Assembly: GCF_003259255.1 (NCBI RefSeq)
Contig: NZ_QGOL01000009.1
Span: 1 to 64,000 of the forward strand
Source: Algoriphagus litoralis
GTDB taxonomy: Bacteria; Bacteroidota; Bacteroidia; Cytophagales; Cyclobacteriaceae
Length of the DNA stretch: 64,000 nucleotides
Direction: 5' to 3'
Shown: piece after piece, positions 37,711 through 46,856 of the stretch
Numbering within the stretch: position 1 is the stretch's first letter
Layout of the letters: the number at the start of each line of letters is the position of its first letter
Notes under the pieces: model-generated
Databases searched by the model: none
Seen by the model: the letters and a program-made list of their open reading frames with translations, nothing else
What the model was told of the DNA's origin: nothing
Position numbers and translations under genes: made by a program

Positions 37711-40700
37711 TTATTTATTTTTCAATGTGAAATAAAAAGTACTGCCTGCTCCTAGGCTAGATTCTACCCAAATTTTTCCCCCATGGAATTCAATAATTTT
37801 CTTGCAAAGGGATAATCCGATCCCCGATCCGGAAAACTGTTCCTTGAGATGGAGTCGTTGGAAAATAATGAAAATCCGATCATGATATTCAGGATCTATA
37901 CCGATGCCATTATCCCTGACCGAAAACCTGCATTCAGACCCCAATTGCTCACCTTCTATCCAAACTTCCGGGACATTATCTGTGGATTGGTACTTGAGCC
38001 CATTGGAGATTAGATTTTGAAAAACCTGAATGATCTGACTCGGATGACAAAGGATGTCAGGAAGGGAACCTACATGGATGATTGCCCTTTTTTCTTTTAT
38101 CAATTTTCCATTCAAGATTAAAACTTCTTGAATCAAGTCCTGGGTTTTCGTCTGAACCTTTAGTCCTGTAGTATTTCCCAGTCTGGAAAATTCCAGCAGA
38201 TCCAGAATGATTTCTTTCATTCTGCGTGCGCCATCTACAGCGAAGTGGATGTACTGGTGACCTTTTTCATCCAGCACTTCTGAATATTTTCGCTGGATCA
38301 ATCCCAGAAAGCTGGAAATCATCCGCAAAGGCTCCTGCAAATCGTGTGAGGCAACATAGGCAAATTGCTCCAGTTCTTTATTGGAAGTTTCTAGTTTATT
38401 GTTTGTTTGGGCGAGTTGGGAGTTTAGGGTTTTTAGCGATTCCTCATAAGATTTTCGGGAGGTAATATCCTGAATCGCACCCACTACCCGGGTCGCTTTT
38501 CCTGATTTATCCCGGAGAATGGTTCCCTTGTCCAACAAGTATTTGACCTCTCCATCTTTTTTGACGAAACGATATTCAGCTTCAAAAAATGTTTTTTGAG
38601 GATCTGCCAAGGTCTCTAGGTAGAGATTAATTATCCGATCTTGATCATCGGGATGGATATTGTCTTTCCATCGATCATAGTTGTCATGAGTGCCTGAGAT
38701 GTCCTCCCCAAAAAGTACATTAAAACCTTCTCCCCAGTAATGCTCTCCAGTCAGGATATTCCAATCCCAAATGGCGTCATGGGAGGCAAGTGAGATTAAT
38801 CTGAACCGTTCGTTGAATTCCTGAATTTGCCTTTCGGATGATTTACGCTGGGAGATATCACGGATAATCACAGATAACCCACCTGTGCTTGGGTAGACAG
38901 TCACTTCAAGCCATGCTTTGACCCAAGGATCGTAGGTCTCAAAATTCATAGTCCTCTGTTCTCTGAAAACTATCTCGTAAGCAGACTGAAACTGCTCATT
39001 GACAATCTCTACAAAATCCCACAAATTCTTCCCCAGAATGAGCTCACGCTTGATTCCGGTTAATTTTTCTACGACGTTATTCCAATAAGTCACCCGGTAG
39101 TTGGTATCGATCGCATAGAATGAGTCACCAATACTCTCCACAAGAGAATCCCGGGTATCTAAAGCTTCCCTAATCTTGTCCAAATTCTCTTTTCGATCAA
39201 TCGCAAGGGATAAATTGGTCGTGACTGATGCCAAAAAGCTGATTTCATCTTCTGACCAAGTTCGGTCGGAGGTACAGTCATCAAATCCAATGAATCCATA
39301 GAAGAAATCATTGACAAAAATGGGCATCAGAATGATGGATTTGATGTTCTGCTCTTCCAAAATTTCCCTTAGTGTACCTTCGGAGTTTTTGGTATTGATA
39401 AAAAACGGTCTGCCTCTGAGGATTTCATTCAATGTAATGGGGTAATCCTCAAGAGAAATTGCCTGATAGTCCGGATTATCTATTTCAGAACTTACTTGCC
39501 CATTAGTCCACTCAAAGATTTGCTGGGTGTACGCTTTACCTGTATCTGGATCATTGAAATTTTTGAAGAAATAGACCCGATCCACTCCGGCAGTTTCGCC
39601 CATGAGTTGAAGAGAGGAGGGGAGTAGTTTATCCCATTCCTCAGTTTCAAAAAATGACTGGGTTATGTGCGAAATAGCTGAAATTAAGCTTGTCTTCTTT
39701 TGAAGTTCCAGCTCTTTTTCTTTTTCCAAGCTGATATCTTTCAAGCTTCCTACCATTCGGGTAGGTGTACCTTTATTGTCACGAATGATGATGATGTTTT
39801 CCTTGACAAAGGTGTAGGTCCCATCAAACTTCTGAAAGCGGTATTCTCCAGACCACTTTTGCAGGGTTTTATCCTTTCTGGTTTTTTGGATAGAAGTCCA
39901 GATGGCAGGTAAATCCTCTGGATGGATTTTTTCTTTCCAGAGACTGGGGGATACATTTTCCATATCTGCAGGATACCCAAAGAGCCTTTGGTAGCCTTTG
40001 CCCCAGAAAATTGAGTTTTGGGTAAGATCCCAGTCCCAAATCGCATCGGAAACGGTCTGAGCGGCCAAGTGAAAACGTTCGTTACTTACCCTGAGCGAAT
40101 GATCTGCCCAGTAGGCATCTGTGTCATCCATCACAGTGGAGATCATTAGGTTTTGATCAAAAAGCGGGATGTTTTTAGCAGTAATGATTCTTTTTTCACC
40201 GTTTTGTGTCACGATAGGAATGTGCTTCCATACCATTCGCTCAGGGTCTCTGCTTTGGATATCTGATAAAATTTGAGAACTGATAAATGCATGAAATTCA
40301 GGATCTGGGTAAATTTTTTCCAGAAAGGTGGATATCTCTCTGATATCATCGGCTGGCCATCCGTAGATTTCTGCAAAAGCCGGGTTGATGTAAGTGGCTT
40401 CGCCTGTCTGAATATTATTTACAGCTAAGCCGGTCGGTAGGTGTTGGAGTAAAGTTTCGATGAACTGATTTCGCTCAATGAGCTGTTTTTCATAGTTTTT
40501 CTCGACCGTAATGTCCTGTACCGTTCCCCGGAAATTGATCCTGCCCGATTTGGGATCAGTTTCCAATTCTCCTTTCTCAAACACCCATTTGATCTCTCCT
40601 GATGGTAAAATTATTCGATGGACTGCATCGAGAGGCGCTATTCCATTAATTGCACGAGTATGATGTTTGAAAAATTCCTCTTTGTCATCTGGATGGAAGG

Positions 40701-42054
40701 TGTTTAAAAACTCATCAAAATTAGGATCAAACGCATTGGGATCTACTCCCCAAATGGCGTACACTTCATCTGACCAATAAATCTTGTTCGTCTGAATGTT
40801 TAATTCCCAATAGCCAAGTTTTCCAATTTTTTGAGCTAAATGGAGTCGGTCCAGGAGCTCTTGGGTTCGCTGCTCATCCTCGACTTGTCTCGTGATATTC
40901 AGCGAATAGCAGCCAACGGCCACTATTTGGTCTTCGTCATAGATAGGTTTGAAGTGAATCTGTAAATAATCCTCAGATTTCAGGTGGGTTGCCTTTCTTT
41001 TGACAGAAAATGATTCACCAGTGAATGCACGGTCGTAGTGATTCTTGAAATCCTGGATAAATTCTGTAGGCAATGGGGTGCCAAAAATCAAATTATCTCC
41101 AGGCTGGATTTCCCAGTTACCGATCTCTTTGATTGCCTTGATGAACCTGTTGTTGGCCGTGAGGAGCTTGTAATCTCGGTCCAAGGCCCAAATAGTCTCC
41201 GGCGAGGAGTCCAGAATGATGGCAAGTTTTTGACGATCTTCTCTAAGGCGTTTTTTGGTTTGAAGCAGTTGGGTAACATCTCTGGCCACAGCAAATACTG
41301 TTCTGGTGTCTTTGTCCAGGGTGGCTGACCAGTTTAGATTGATTACTGCACCATCCTTTTTGATGTATCTATTTTGAAAGCCAGAAATGGGATTTCCTTG
41401 GAGGATTCGCTTCCGGCTTTCCACCGTGAATTCATAATCTTCCGGGTGAACCAGATCACGGAAGGACTTGCCAATCAGCTCTTCAGGAGTGTAACCTAAT
41501 ATCTGGAAGCATGACTTGGATGTTTGTTTGAAATAGCCTTCTTCGTCAACTATAAAAATGAGATCCTGTGTTGTCTTTAAGATGTTATCTAATTGGAGGT
41601 TTGTCTTTGTCAATTCCTCCTCTTTCAGTTTCTCTTCTGTGATATCCTTTATTACCCCTAATAATCTAAGTGGATTATTACTTTCATCCAAATCAACAAG
41701 GCCTTCGGAAACTACATGTTTTATATCTCCATTGGGGTGTCGGAGTCGTTTTTCGATTTTAAATGAATTGCCTGATTGTAGTGCCTCAAAATATTGAGAT
41801 TCGGTACGCGCTACATCCTCTGGATGGATACAGGAGATCAATAGGTCCATGGAGGGAATGGCGCTGGAAGGATCCAATCCCAGAATGACATAGAGGTTTT
41901 TAGACCAAAAACTTTGACCGGAGGTAAAATCGATCTCCCAATGCCCGATTTTTCCGAGAGCTTCTACCCGCTCCAGTAGGCTATTCGTTTTCTCCAAGGC
42001 ACCTGACTTAGATTTCATCCATTTAATTTGATCTTTTGGGTAATCAGAGTTCAT
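37711..42054 (-). CDS. Soluble multi-PAS/GAF sensor histidine kinase
   Basis: The 1447-residue cytoplasmic kinase has no transmembrane helix. I count six PAS domains (about residues 27-147, 150-268, 270-395, 400-520, 522-648, 650-782), a GAF domain (about 785-955), two more PAS domains (about 958-1075 and 1077-1205), a HisKA pair (about 1225-1290, VASHDLQEPLRMI) and an HATPase_c domain to the end (NGLKYQS, RDNGIGIDPEY, GSGIGLSLCKKI). Several PAS modules carry the WDWDL/HPED pattern of PAS_3 folds. Eight PAS domains is high for one protein. It is first in the four-gene operon. Confidence 0.94.
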   Translation of the reverse strand: MNSDYPKDQIKWMKSKSGALEKTNSLLERVEALGKIGHWEIDFTSGQSFWSKNLYVILGLDPSSAIPSMDLLISCIHPEDVARTESQYFEALQSGNSFKIEKRLRHPNGDIKHVVSEGLVDLDESNNPLRLLGVIKDITEEKLKEEELTKTNLQLDNILKTTQDLIFIVDEEGYFKQTSKSCFQILGYTPEELIGKSFRDLVHPEDYEFTVESRKRILQGNPISGFQNRYIKKDGAVINLNWSATLDKDTRTVFAVARDVTQLLQTKKRLREDRQKLAIILDSSPETIWALDRDYKLLTANNRFIKAIKEIGNWEIQPGDNLIFGTPLPTEFIQDFKNHYDRAFTGESFSVKRKATHLKSEDYLQIHFKPIYDEDQIVAVGCYSLNITRQVEDEQRTQELLDRLHLAQKIGKLGYWELNIQTNKIYWSDEVYAIWGVDPNAFDPNFDEFLNTFHPDDKEEFFKHHTRAINGIAPLDAVHRIILPSGEIKWVFEKGELETDPKSGRINFRGTVQDITVEKNYEKQLIERNQFIETLLQHLPTGLAVNNIQTGEATYINPAFAEIYGWPADDIREISTFLEKIYPDPEFHAFISSQILSDIQSRDPERMVWKHIPIVTQNGEKRIITAKNIPLFDQNLMISTVMDDTDAYWADHSLRVSNERFHLAAQTVSDAIWDWDLTQNSIFWGKGYQRLFGYPADMENVSPSLWKEKIHPEDLPAIWTSIQKTRKDKTLQKWSGEYRFQKFDGTYTFVKENIIIIRDNKGTPTRMVGSLKDISLEKEKELELQKKTSLISAISHITQSFFETEEWDKLLPSSLQLMGETAGVDRVYFFKNFNDPDTGKAYTQQIFEWTNGQVSSEIDNPDYQAISLEDYPITLNEILRGRPFFINTKNSEGTLREILEEQNIKSIILMPIFVNDFFYGFIGFDDCTSDRTWSEDEISFLASVTTNLSLAIDRKENLDKIREALDTRDSLVESIGDSFYAIDTNYRVTYWNNVVEKLTGIKRELILGKNLWDFVEIVNEQFQSAYEIVFREQRTMNFETYDPWVKAWLEVTVYPSTGGLSVIIRDISQRKSSERQIQEFNERFRLISLASHDAIWDWNILTGEHYWGEGFNVLFGEDISGTHDNYDRWKDNIHPDDQDRIINLYLETLADPQKTFFEAEYRFVKKDGEVKYLLDKGTILRDKSGKATRVVGAIQDITSRKSYEESLKTLNSQLAQTNNKLETSNKELEQFAYVASHDLQEPLRMISSFLGLIQRKYSEVLDEKGHQYIHFAVDGARRMKEIILDLLEFSRLGNTTGLKVQTKTQDLIQEVLILNGKLIKEKRAIIHVGSLPDILCHPSQIIQVFQNLISNGLKYQSTDNVPEVWIEGEQLGSECRFSVRDNGIGIDPEYHDRIFIIFQRLHLKEQFSGSGIGLSLCKKIIEFHGGKIWVESSLGAGSTFYFTLKNK

Positions 42055-42123
42055 TTAATAAGAGAAATAAGAATGACCTAATGTACTTCTTTTGGAGAGA
42101 ATTGAGGATTTTCCATGAAATAG

Positions 42124-43194
42124 TTAAAGCCTTATAACCTCACCGGTTTTTACAGATTCATCGCAGGCGAAAGCAATTTTCAAACTGTTGGCTGCATCAG
42201 CCAAATGTTCCTTCAGATCCAGGTTTTCCTGAATAGCTTTGAGAAAATATGCCTGTTCCCGGTTACATAATTCTTGATGGTCTGGCTCATCAGTCATGTC
42301 TATCCAGGTATCTTTCAGCTTAAACAGGTTTTTTTCATCAATATCGGCATGGTGGACACGGATGGATTCGGTTTTGGTATGGCTGTCCACATGATCGGAT
42401 TTGCCTGTAGCTCCAGCCTCTTTGGCCACGATGGATACCGATCCTTTGGGGCCAAAAACGTCTTTCACAAAGAAGGCTGTCTCGCTGACCATAGGCCCCC
42501 AGCCTGCTTCATACCAGCCCACAGATCCATCCTCAAACCTGATCTGGAGCTGTCCATAGTTATAATTGTCTGTAGCGATGTCATCAGTCAGGCGGGCTCC
42601 GATGGCGGAGACCCAGACGGGTTTCGATCGTGTCATCTGGCACATGACATCGATGTAATGCACCCCACAATCCACGATCGGACTGAGTGTTTTCATGAGA
42701 TTACGGTGTACATCCCACATGAATCCTTGACTTTGCTGGTTGAGATTCATGCGCATTACTAAAGGTTTGCCCATTTTCTGAGCCTCTTCGATAAATCTAA
42801 TCCAGGAAGGATGATGCCGGAGAATGTAGCCCACGACCACCTTTTTACCGGTTTCTTCAGCCTTTGCGATGATTTTTTCACATCCTAAAACAGTATCTGC
42901 CAAGGGCTTTTCAATGAAAATATGACAACCTGCTTCGAGTGCGTTCAATGCAAATTTTTCATGAGTGTCAGGATAAGTGGAAATGCAGACTGCATCCGGA
43001 TGAGTACTGGCTAATGCCACATCAAAATCATCGAAAAGAGGATAATTGGCTTTTAGACTTTCATTGAGCCGAATTTTGCTTTCTCCACGGGCCACTAATC
43101 CACAGATTTCAAACTCAGGCATGTGATGATATGCCGTAGCATGGGAGGCACCCATATTGCCGCAGCCGACGATAAGGATTCTGATAGGTTTCAT
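42124..43194 (-). CDS. Gfo/Idh/MocA family oxidoreductase (cytoplasmic)
   Basis: The 356-residue enzyme has the Rossmann start IRILIVGCGNMGASHA, the family motif IEKPLADT (about residues 92-99) and the C-terminal alpha/beta domain. It lacks a signal peptide, unlike the Tat-exported member near 22 kb. NAD(P)-linked oxidation of a sugar or cyclitol is expected. It overlaps the upstream cyclophilin gene by 4 bp, although the two functions have no obvious link. Confidence 0.92.
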   Translation of the reverse strand: MKPIRILIVGCGNMGASHATAYHHMPEFEICGLVARGESKIRLNESLKANYPLFDDFDVALASTHPDAVCISTYPDTHEKFALNALEAGCHIFIEKPLADTVLGCEKIIAKAEETGKKVVVGYILRHHPSWIRFIEEAQKMGKPLVMRMNLNQQSQGFMWDVHRNLMKTLSPIVDCGVHYIDVMCQMTRSKPVWVSAIGARLTDDIATDNYNYGQLQIRFEDGSVGWYEAGWGPMVSETAFFVKDVFGPKGSVSIVAKEAGATGKSDHVDSHTKTESIRVHHADIDEKNLFKLKDTWIDMTDEPDHQELCNREQAYFLKAIQENLDLKEHLADAANSLKIAFACDESVKTGEVIRL

Positions 43195-43763
43195 TTTTTA
43201 GAATTCGTGATGAGGTTGGAATAGTCTTTTTGACTAAGATATATAATGCTGATATCCAAAGTGATAGGGGTGTCCGGTTCATCTGTTGCATTCCGTTTGA
43301 CAGCGACAATCTGATCCACGATATCCATTCCTTTGATCACATGACCAAAAACTGTATAATCCCCATCCAGCCGATGAACTCCATTGGAGTTTTGGATGAT
43401 GTAAAATTGGCATCTTGCGGAAAGTTTGCCGGGATTGTCATCTCTTCCTGCTCCGACTGCACCATACACATGCGTCAATTCCGGATGAAATTCGGGCTCC
43501 AGCAGGTATTCCGGATCAGTAAAACCCTCCGGAGTGTCCGGACATCCACCTTGAGCTACAAAGTTTGGAATGACTCTATTAAAAGTTAATGAATCCCAGT
43601 ATCCAGCCTCAGCCAATTCGATAAAGCTTTGGCGATGGTTTGGCGTACGCTCATCCAAACTGATCCAGATTTCTCCCAAAGGGGTGGTGATTTTACCTAC
43701 AGGAATCGGATCATTTACATAAAAGCCGATAAGAAAAAGCTGAAAATAGTAGAGTAGGGCCAT
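43191..43763 (-). CDS. Cyclophilin-type peptidyl-prolyl cis-trans isomerase
   Basis: The 190-residue protein has an N-terminal hydrophobic segment (signal or anchor) and a cyclophilin domain with FNRVIPNFVAQGG, a CQFYIIQNSN strand and TVFGHVIKGMDIVDQI. It should catalyse proline isomerisation of periplasmic or membrane proteins. The active-site arginine is present in FNRV. It is translationally coupled to the Gfo/Idh/MocA gene. The family is certain; whether it is exported is only likely. Confidence 0.92.
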   Translation of the reverse strand: MALLYYFQLFLIGFYVNDPIPVGKITTPLGEIWISLDERTPNHRQSFIELAEAGYWDSLTFNRVIPNFVAQGGCPDTPEGFTDPEYLLEPEFHPELTHVYGAVGAGRDDNPGKLSARCQFYIIQNSNGVHRLDGDYTVFGHVIKGMDIVDQIVAVKRNATDEPDTPITLDISIIYLSQKDYSNLITNSKK

Positions 43764-43969
43764 ACGGATTACATCAATGTGTGGGTAAGATTTTCAAGAT
43801 AAAGTATCTGAAAAAAAACCAAATAGACACTACTTCAATCAAAATATCTTACCAAAAAGAATTTCAAATCAGCGCTTAAAGCGGGCTTTGGTATCCGTCA
43901 GAATTCAATACCCAATCCAATTCTTTCAGCCCAGATCCATCCGGATGATCAGATCAAGACAATTCCAAA
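43764..43969. other. Short intergenic gap, nothing recognised
   Basis: The 206-bp gap between two minus-strand genes has an AT-rich portion (43800-43870) and no obvious terminator or gene. It presumably holds the promoter of the cyclophilin gene. Confidence 0.4.
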
Positions 43970-45127
43970 TTACTCCCTGATTTCGAGTTTATCGGCTAGT
44001 TCTTCTGCCTTTAGGTGGTTTTCTACTGGATAGGCATACATGGATAAAAAGCTCTTCAAAAGTGCTTGATTGCTGGTGTCGATTTTTCCGATCAAGCGCT
44101 TTTCAAATGCATCTTTTTCCTCCGAAGTGTAGAAGCCAGCATATTTCTCAGAGGCATAAAGCAGGTCATGAGCGATGTAATTGCTAGGCCAGAGTTTGTA
44201 GCCTTTCCAGACTTTTTTGTCTATGTGTGAGGCCAATAAGGAAAGCTTCTCCGACTGGGTAGCCTCTGAAGCTGCGATTTCTTTGATTTCTTCATCCAAT
44301 ACCCCATTTACCTGGATATGAATGCGCTTTTTGGTTCCAAGTAGGCCCCTCAATAAGTTTACAAAATCCTCATTTTCCTGCTTGATGTATTTTTCGTCTC
44401 TGGACTTGGCTAGGAGTTCTGGCATTTTGAGGATGTCTGTAGGATCATACTCGTAAGAAATGGACACTGGGACCACCTTGATTTTTTCAAAATAACCAAA
44501 AGGATTGTCTCCTTCCTCGGCTAGGGTGAGCATCTTGAGTACACCTTTTTGGGTGATGTCATTGCCATCTTTGGTTCGCCCCTCACGCTGAGCCGTCCAA
44601 ACCGAGCGATTTTCCTTTAGCAGCGATTTTTGGATGTATTGGGACACCAAAAGTGAGCTTTCGAAAAGAGCCCGACCGGACAAACCCCGTTTGATTACAA
44701 AATTCCTGTTGAGCCTGCTCAGGGTATGGAGAAAGGGCTTTTTGATCAAATTATCTCCTATGGCTGAGGTAGTCATCACCAGTCCTTTTTCATAGATGCA
44801 GGCGTTGAGCAGCGAAGTGTCCAAGATGATGTCTCGGTGATTGGATATAAAAAGATAAGCTGTATTGGGTTCGAGAGCTTCAAATCCTCCTGTGCTGAGT
44901 CCGTCAGAGCTTTTTTCCAAGACTTTCATTAAGGCAGGATAGATGAAATTGATCTGAAAATCCCGAAGTGAGTGCGTATGAAGCATCAAGGCTTTCCATT
45001 CGGAAGGATTTGTATCCGGAAAGGCAAAGTTCATCATCGCCTCGAGCATGGGATCATCAATAATATTTCGGATAGCCTGATTGGCTTCCGCTTCATAAAA
45101 AGGCCTTATTGGATCAAATTTGGACAT
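43970..45127 (-). CDS. PlsC-like acyltransferase family protein
   Basis: The 385-residue protein has a glycerolipid acyltransferase-like core with SNHRDIILD (H97, D99, D103) and a REGRTKDGND block (the EGxR-type motif). The canonical HX4D spacing of PlsC is not met: after H97 the acidic residues fall at +2 and +6. I believe this NHRD variant is standard in a Bacteroidota subgroup. A role in phospholipid or glycolipid acylation is inferred. The start at 45127 (MSKFDPIRPF) is preferred over 45151. Confidence 0.8.
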   Translation of the reverse strand: MSKFDPIRPFYEAEANQAIRNIIDDPMLEAMMNFAFPDTNPSEWKALMLHTHSLRDFQINFIYPALMKVLEKSSDGLSTGGFEALEPNTAYLFISNHRDIILDTSLLNACIYEKGLVMTTSAIGDNLIKKPFLHTLSRLNRNFVIKRGLSGRALFESSLLVSQYIQKSLLKENRSVWTAQREGRTKDGNDITQKGVLKMLTLAEEGDNPFGYFEKIKVVPVSISYEYDPTDILKMPELLAKSRDEKYIKQENEDFVNLLRGLLGTKKRIHIQVNGVLDEEIKEIAASEATQSEKLSLLASHIDKKVWKGYKLWPSNYIAHDLLYASEKYAGFYTSEEKDAFEKRLIGKIDTSNQALLKSFLSMYAYPVENHLKAEELADKLEIRE

Positions 45128-45213
45128 AGGGTGATGCTGTTGCTTCCGCAAAAAGCAAAATTTAGCTGAATAATCGAAGTGAAATTCCCTTAGGGACAGG
45201 ATCCCGGCGAGAA

Positions 45214-46071
45214 TTAATTTCGCTTGAGATATTTATCGAAAAAGAGCAAATGGACAGGGAGGGCTTCGGTCCAATAGGGCCAAGTATGTGCTCCAGGACG
45301 CTCGATGTATTCATGTGGAGTACCGTTAGCCAGTAAGAGTTGGTGCATTTGTCGATTGGTTTCAATTAAAAAGTCATCTACACCGCAGTCGAGGATGAGA
45401 GCCAATCCATTGCTTTTCATCTGATTTACCAATCCTACAGCTGTATATCCGTTGAATTGGGGACCTTCGTAATTGAGATCCTTACCCAGCATATCTTGCT
45501 GACCTTTGAGCCTCAACGTACGGAATTCATCGTTGACTTTCCAAAGTCGGGTGTCGATATTCATGACCCCACTCATGCTGCCCGCAGCGATGAACAATTC
45601 TGGATGCTTTGCTGAAAGCATAATCGCACCATGACCTCCCATCGAAAGGCCTGTGATGGCACGGGATTCTTTTTGGGCGAGTGTACGGTAAGTCTTGTCC
45701 ACAAAGGGAATAAGCTCTTCTATCATATAGGTCTCATACCGCACGGAGTCCATCATAGGACTGTCATAATAATAACTGGCAGGCCCAACACCCGGTGTGA
45801 CAATGATTAAATTGTATTCACTTGCCATTCGTCCTACCAGACCGGATTCAGTGACCTTATTGTGCCAATCGCTAAAAGCCCCACTGCCACCATGCAATAG
45901 ATAGAGTACGGGATACTTTTCAGAACCCGACTGATAGGATGGAGGGGTGGTGACTGCAGCCTTCAGATTTTTCTTCATGGACTGACTAAAAATCTGAATG
46001 GTGTCCGTCTTGCTTTGAGCAAGAGCCAAAATCGGAAAAAGAAAGTAAAGGAGTAAGAATGATTTTTTCAT
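45214..46071 (-). CDS. Secreted esterase D-like alpha/beta hydrolase
   Basis: The 285-residue protein has a signal peptide (MKKSFLLLYFLFPILALAQ) and an esterase-D/feruloyl-esterase-type alpha/beta fold with LLHGGSG, the nucleophile elbow GLSMGG, and DCGVDDF and HTWPYW supplying the acid and histidine. It probably hydrolyses acyl or feruloyl esters of polysaccharides. It faces away from the ethylene-sensor-like operon with a 305-bp gap. Confidence 0.87.
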   Translation of the reverse strand: MKKSFLLLYFLFPILALAQSKTDTIQIFSQSMKKNLKAAVTTPPSYQSGSEKYPVLYLLHGGSGAFSDWHNKVTESGLVGRMASEYNLIIVTPGVGPASYYYDSPMMDSVRYETYMIEELIPFVDKTYRTLAQKESRAITGLSMGGHGAIMLSAKHPELFIAAGSMSGVMNIDTRLWKVNDEFRTLRLKGQQDMLGKDLNYEGPQFNGYTAVGLVNQMKSNGLALILDCGVDDFLIETNRQMHQLLLANGTPHEYIERPGAHTWPYWTEALPVHLLFFDKYLKRN

Positions 46072-46376
46072 GAATTGGGAGATTGCTAAATAGACTTGGA
46101 AGATAGATGTTCTCCTCCAAATCTGGGGTTGGTAATTGGTTTTTTTGATGTTTGGTCAGATTCTACTCTGGACTATTGGCTAGGGCTCTTGGAGAAAATG
46201 ATGCTGATTCACCACTGTTTTTGGGTAAAAGTCAAATGGAAATCTTAGAATAATCTAAGTTAGTATTACTTACTATAATTTTATTTCGCTTACGAGTTGT
46301 TTGATTATCATGCTGAATATTTTTAGTTGTCTCAAGGAAATCCTAGATTTAATAAGTAAACCAACCTAAACTAAGT
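46072..46376. other. Divergent intergenic region, promoter-bearing
   Basis: The 305-bp gap separates the minus-strand esterase from the plus-strand ethylene-domain operon. It is AT-rich near the operon. A candidate Bacteroidota promoter is listed separately. Nothing else is recognised. Confidence 0.45.
46297..46325 (+). promoter_or_regulatory. Candidate Bacteroidota promoter for the ethylene-domain operon
   Basis: TTG at 46297-46299 and TATTTTTA at 46318-46325 are separated by 18 bp. This approximates the Bacteroidota -33 (TTG) and -7 (TAnnTTTG) elements, with the last base off consensus. Transcription would start near 46332, 45 bp before the start codon. Such matches are common in AT-rich DNA, so this is only a candidate. 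Confidence 0.3.
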
Positions 46377-46856
46377 ATGGAGGAAATACAGGAATTTATA
46401 TCAAAGCTTTTTCAAGCGGATGATTGGCCACCCAGATGGGTTTGTGGAGAATGGTCTTCCTTCCATGGTTGGTTATATATTACCAGCGATATTGCTATTT
46501 GGCTGGCCTATTTTATTATACCAGCGATTATTATATTTTTTGTCCAAAAGCGTCAGAATATAGCTTTCTTGCCCGTTTTTTGGCTTTTTGGGGCATTTAT
46601 TATTTTGTGTGGCAGTACTCATTTAATGGATGCGTTGATTTTTTGGTGGCCAGGCTATCGTTTGAGTGCGGTTTTAAGGTTATTAACTGCCTTAGTTAGT
46701 ATGGCTACGGCATTTGCTCTTATCCGGGAATTACCAAAATTGATCGCGATGAAGCCTGAAAATGAACTCAAAACCTATCTGCTCGAAAAACAAGTCAAAC
46801 TCTATGAGGCTGAGATAGAAGAATTAAAAAAGCAACTGGAGCCCAAATCTAGCTGA
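46377..46856 (+). CDS. Free-standing ethylene-binding domain (ETR1-like) sensor subunit
   Basis: The 159-residue protein has three transmembrane helices (about residues 38-58, 65-87, 96-118) and a charged coiled-coil tail (about 125-155). All five residues that matter in the plant ETR1 ethylene-binding pocket are present with identical spacing: D38 (ETR1 D25), Y45 (Y32), I75 (I62), C78 (C65) and H82 (H69). The SDxxIxxAYF and FGAFIxLCGxTHL motifs match closely. C78 and H82 would bind Cu(I). Unlike ETR1 and Synechocystis Etr1, the domain is not fused to a kinase. The stop codon overlaps the kinase start by one base (TGATG), so the two are made together. Assignment to the fold is strong; ethylene as ligand is inference. 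Confidence 0.9.
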   Translation: MEEIQEFISKLFQADDWPPRWVCGEWSSFHGWLYITSDIAIWLAYFIIPAIIIFFVQKRQNIAFLPVFWLFGAFIILCGSTHLMDALIFWWPGYRLSAVLRLLTALVSMATAFALIRELPKLIAMKPENELKTYLLEKQVKLYEAEIEELKKQLEPKSS

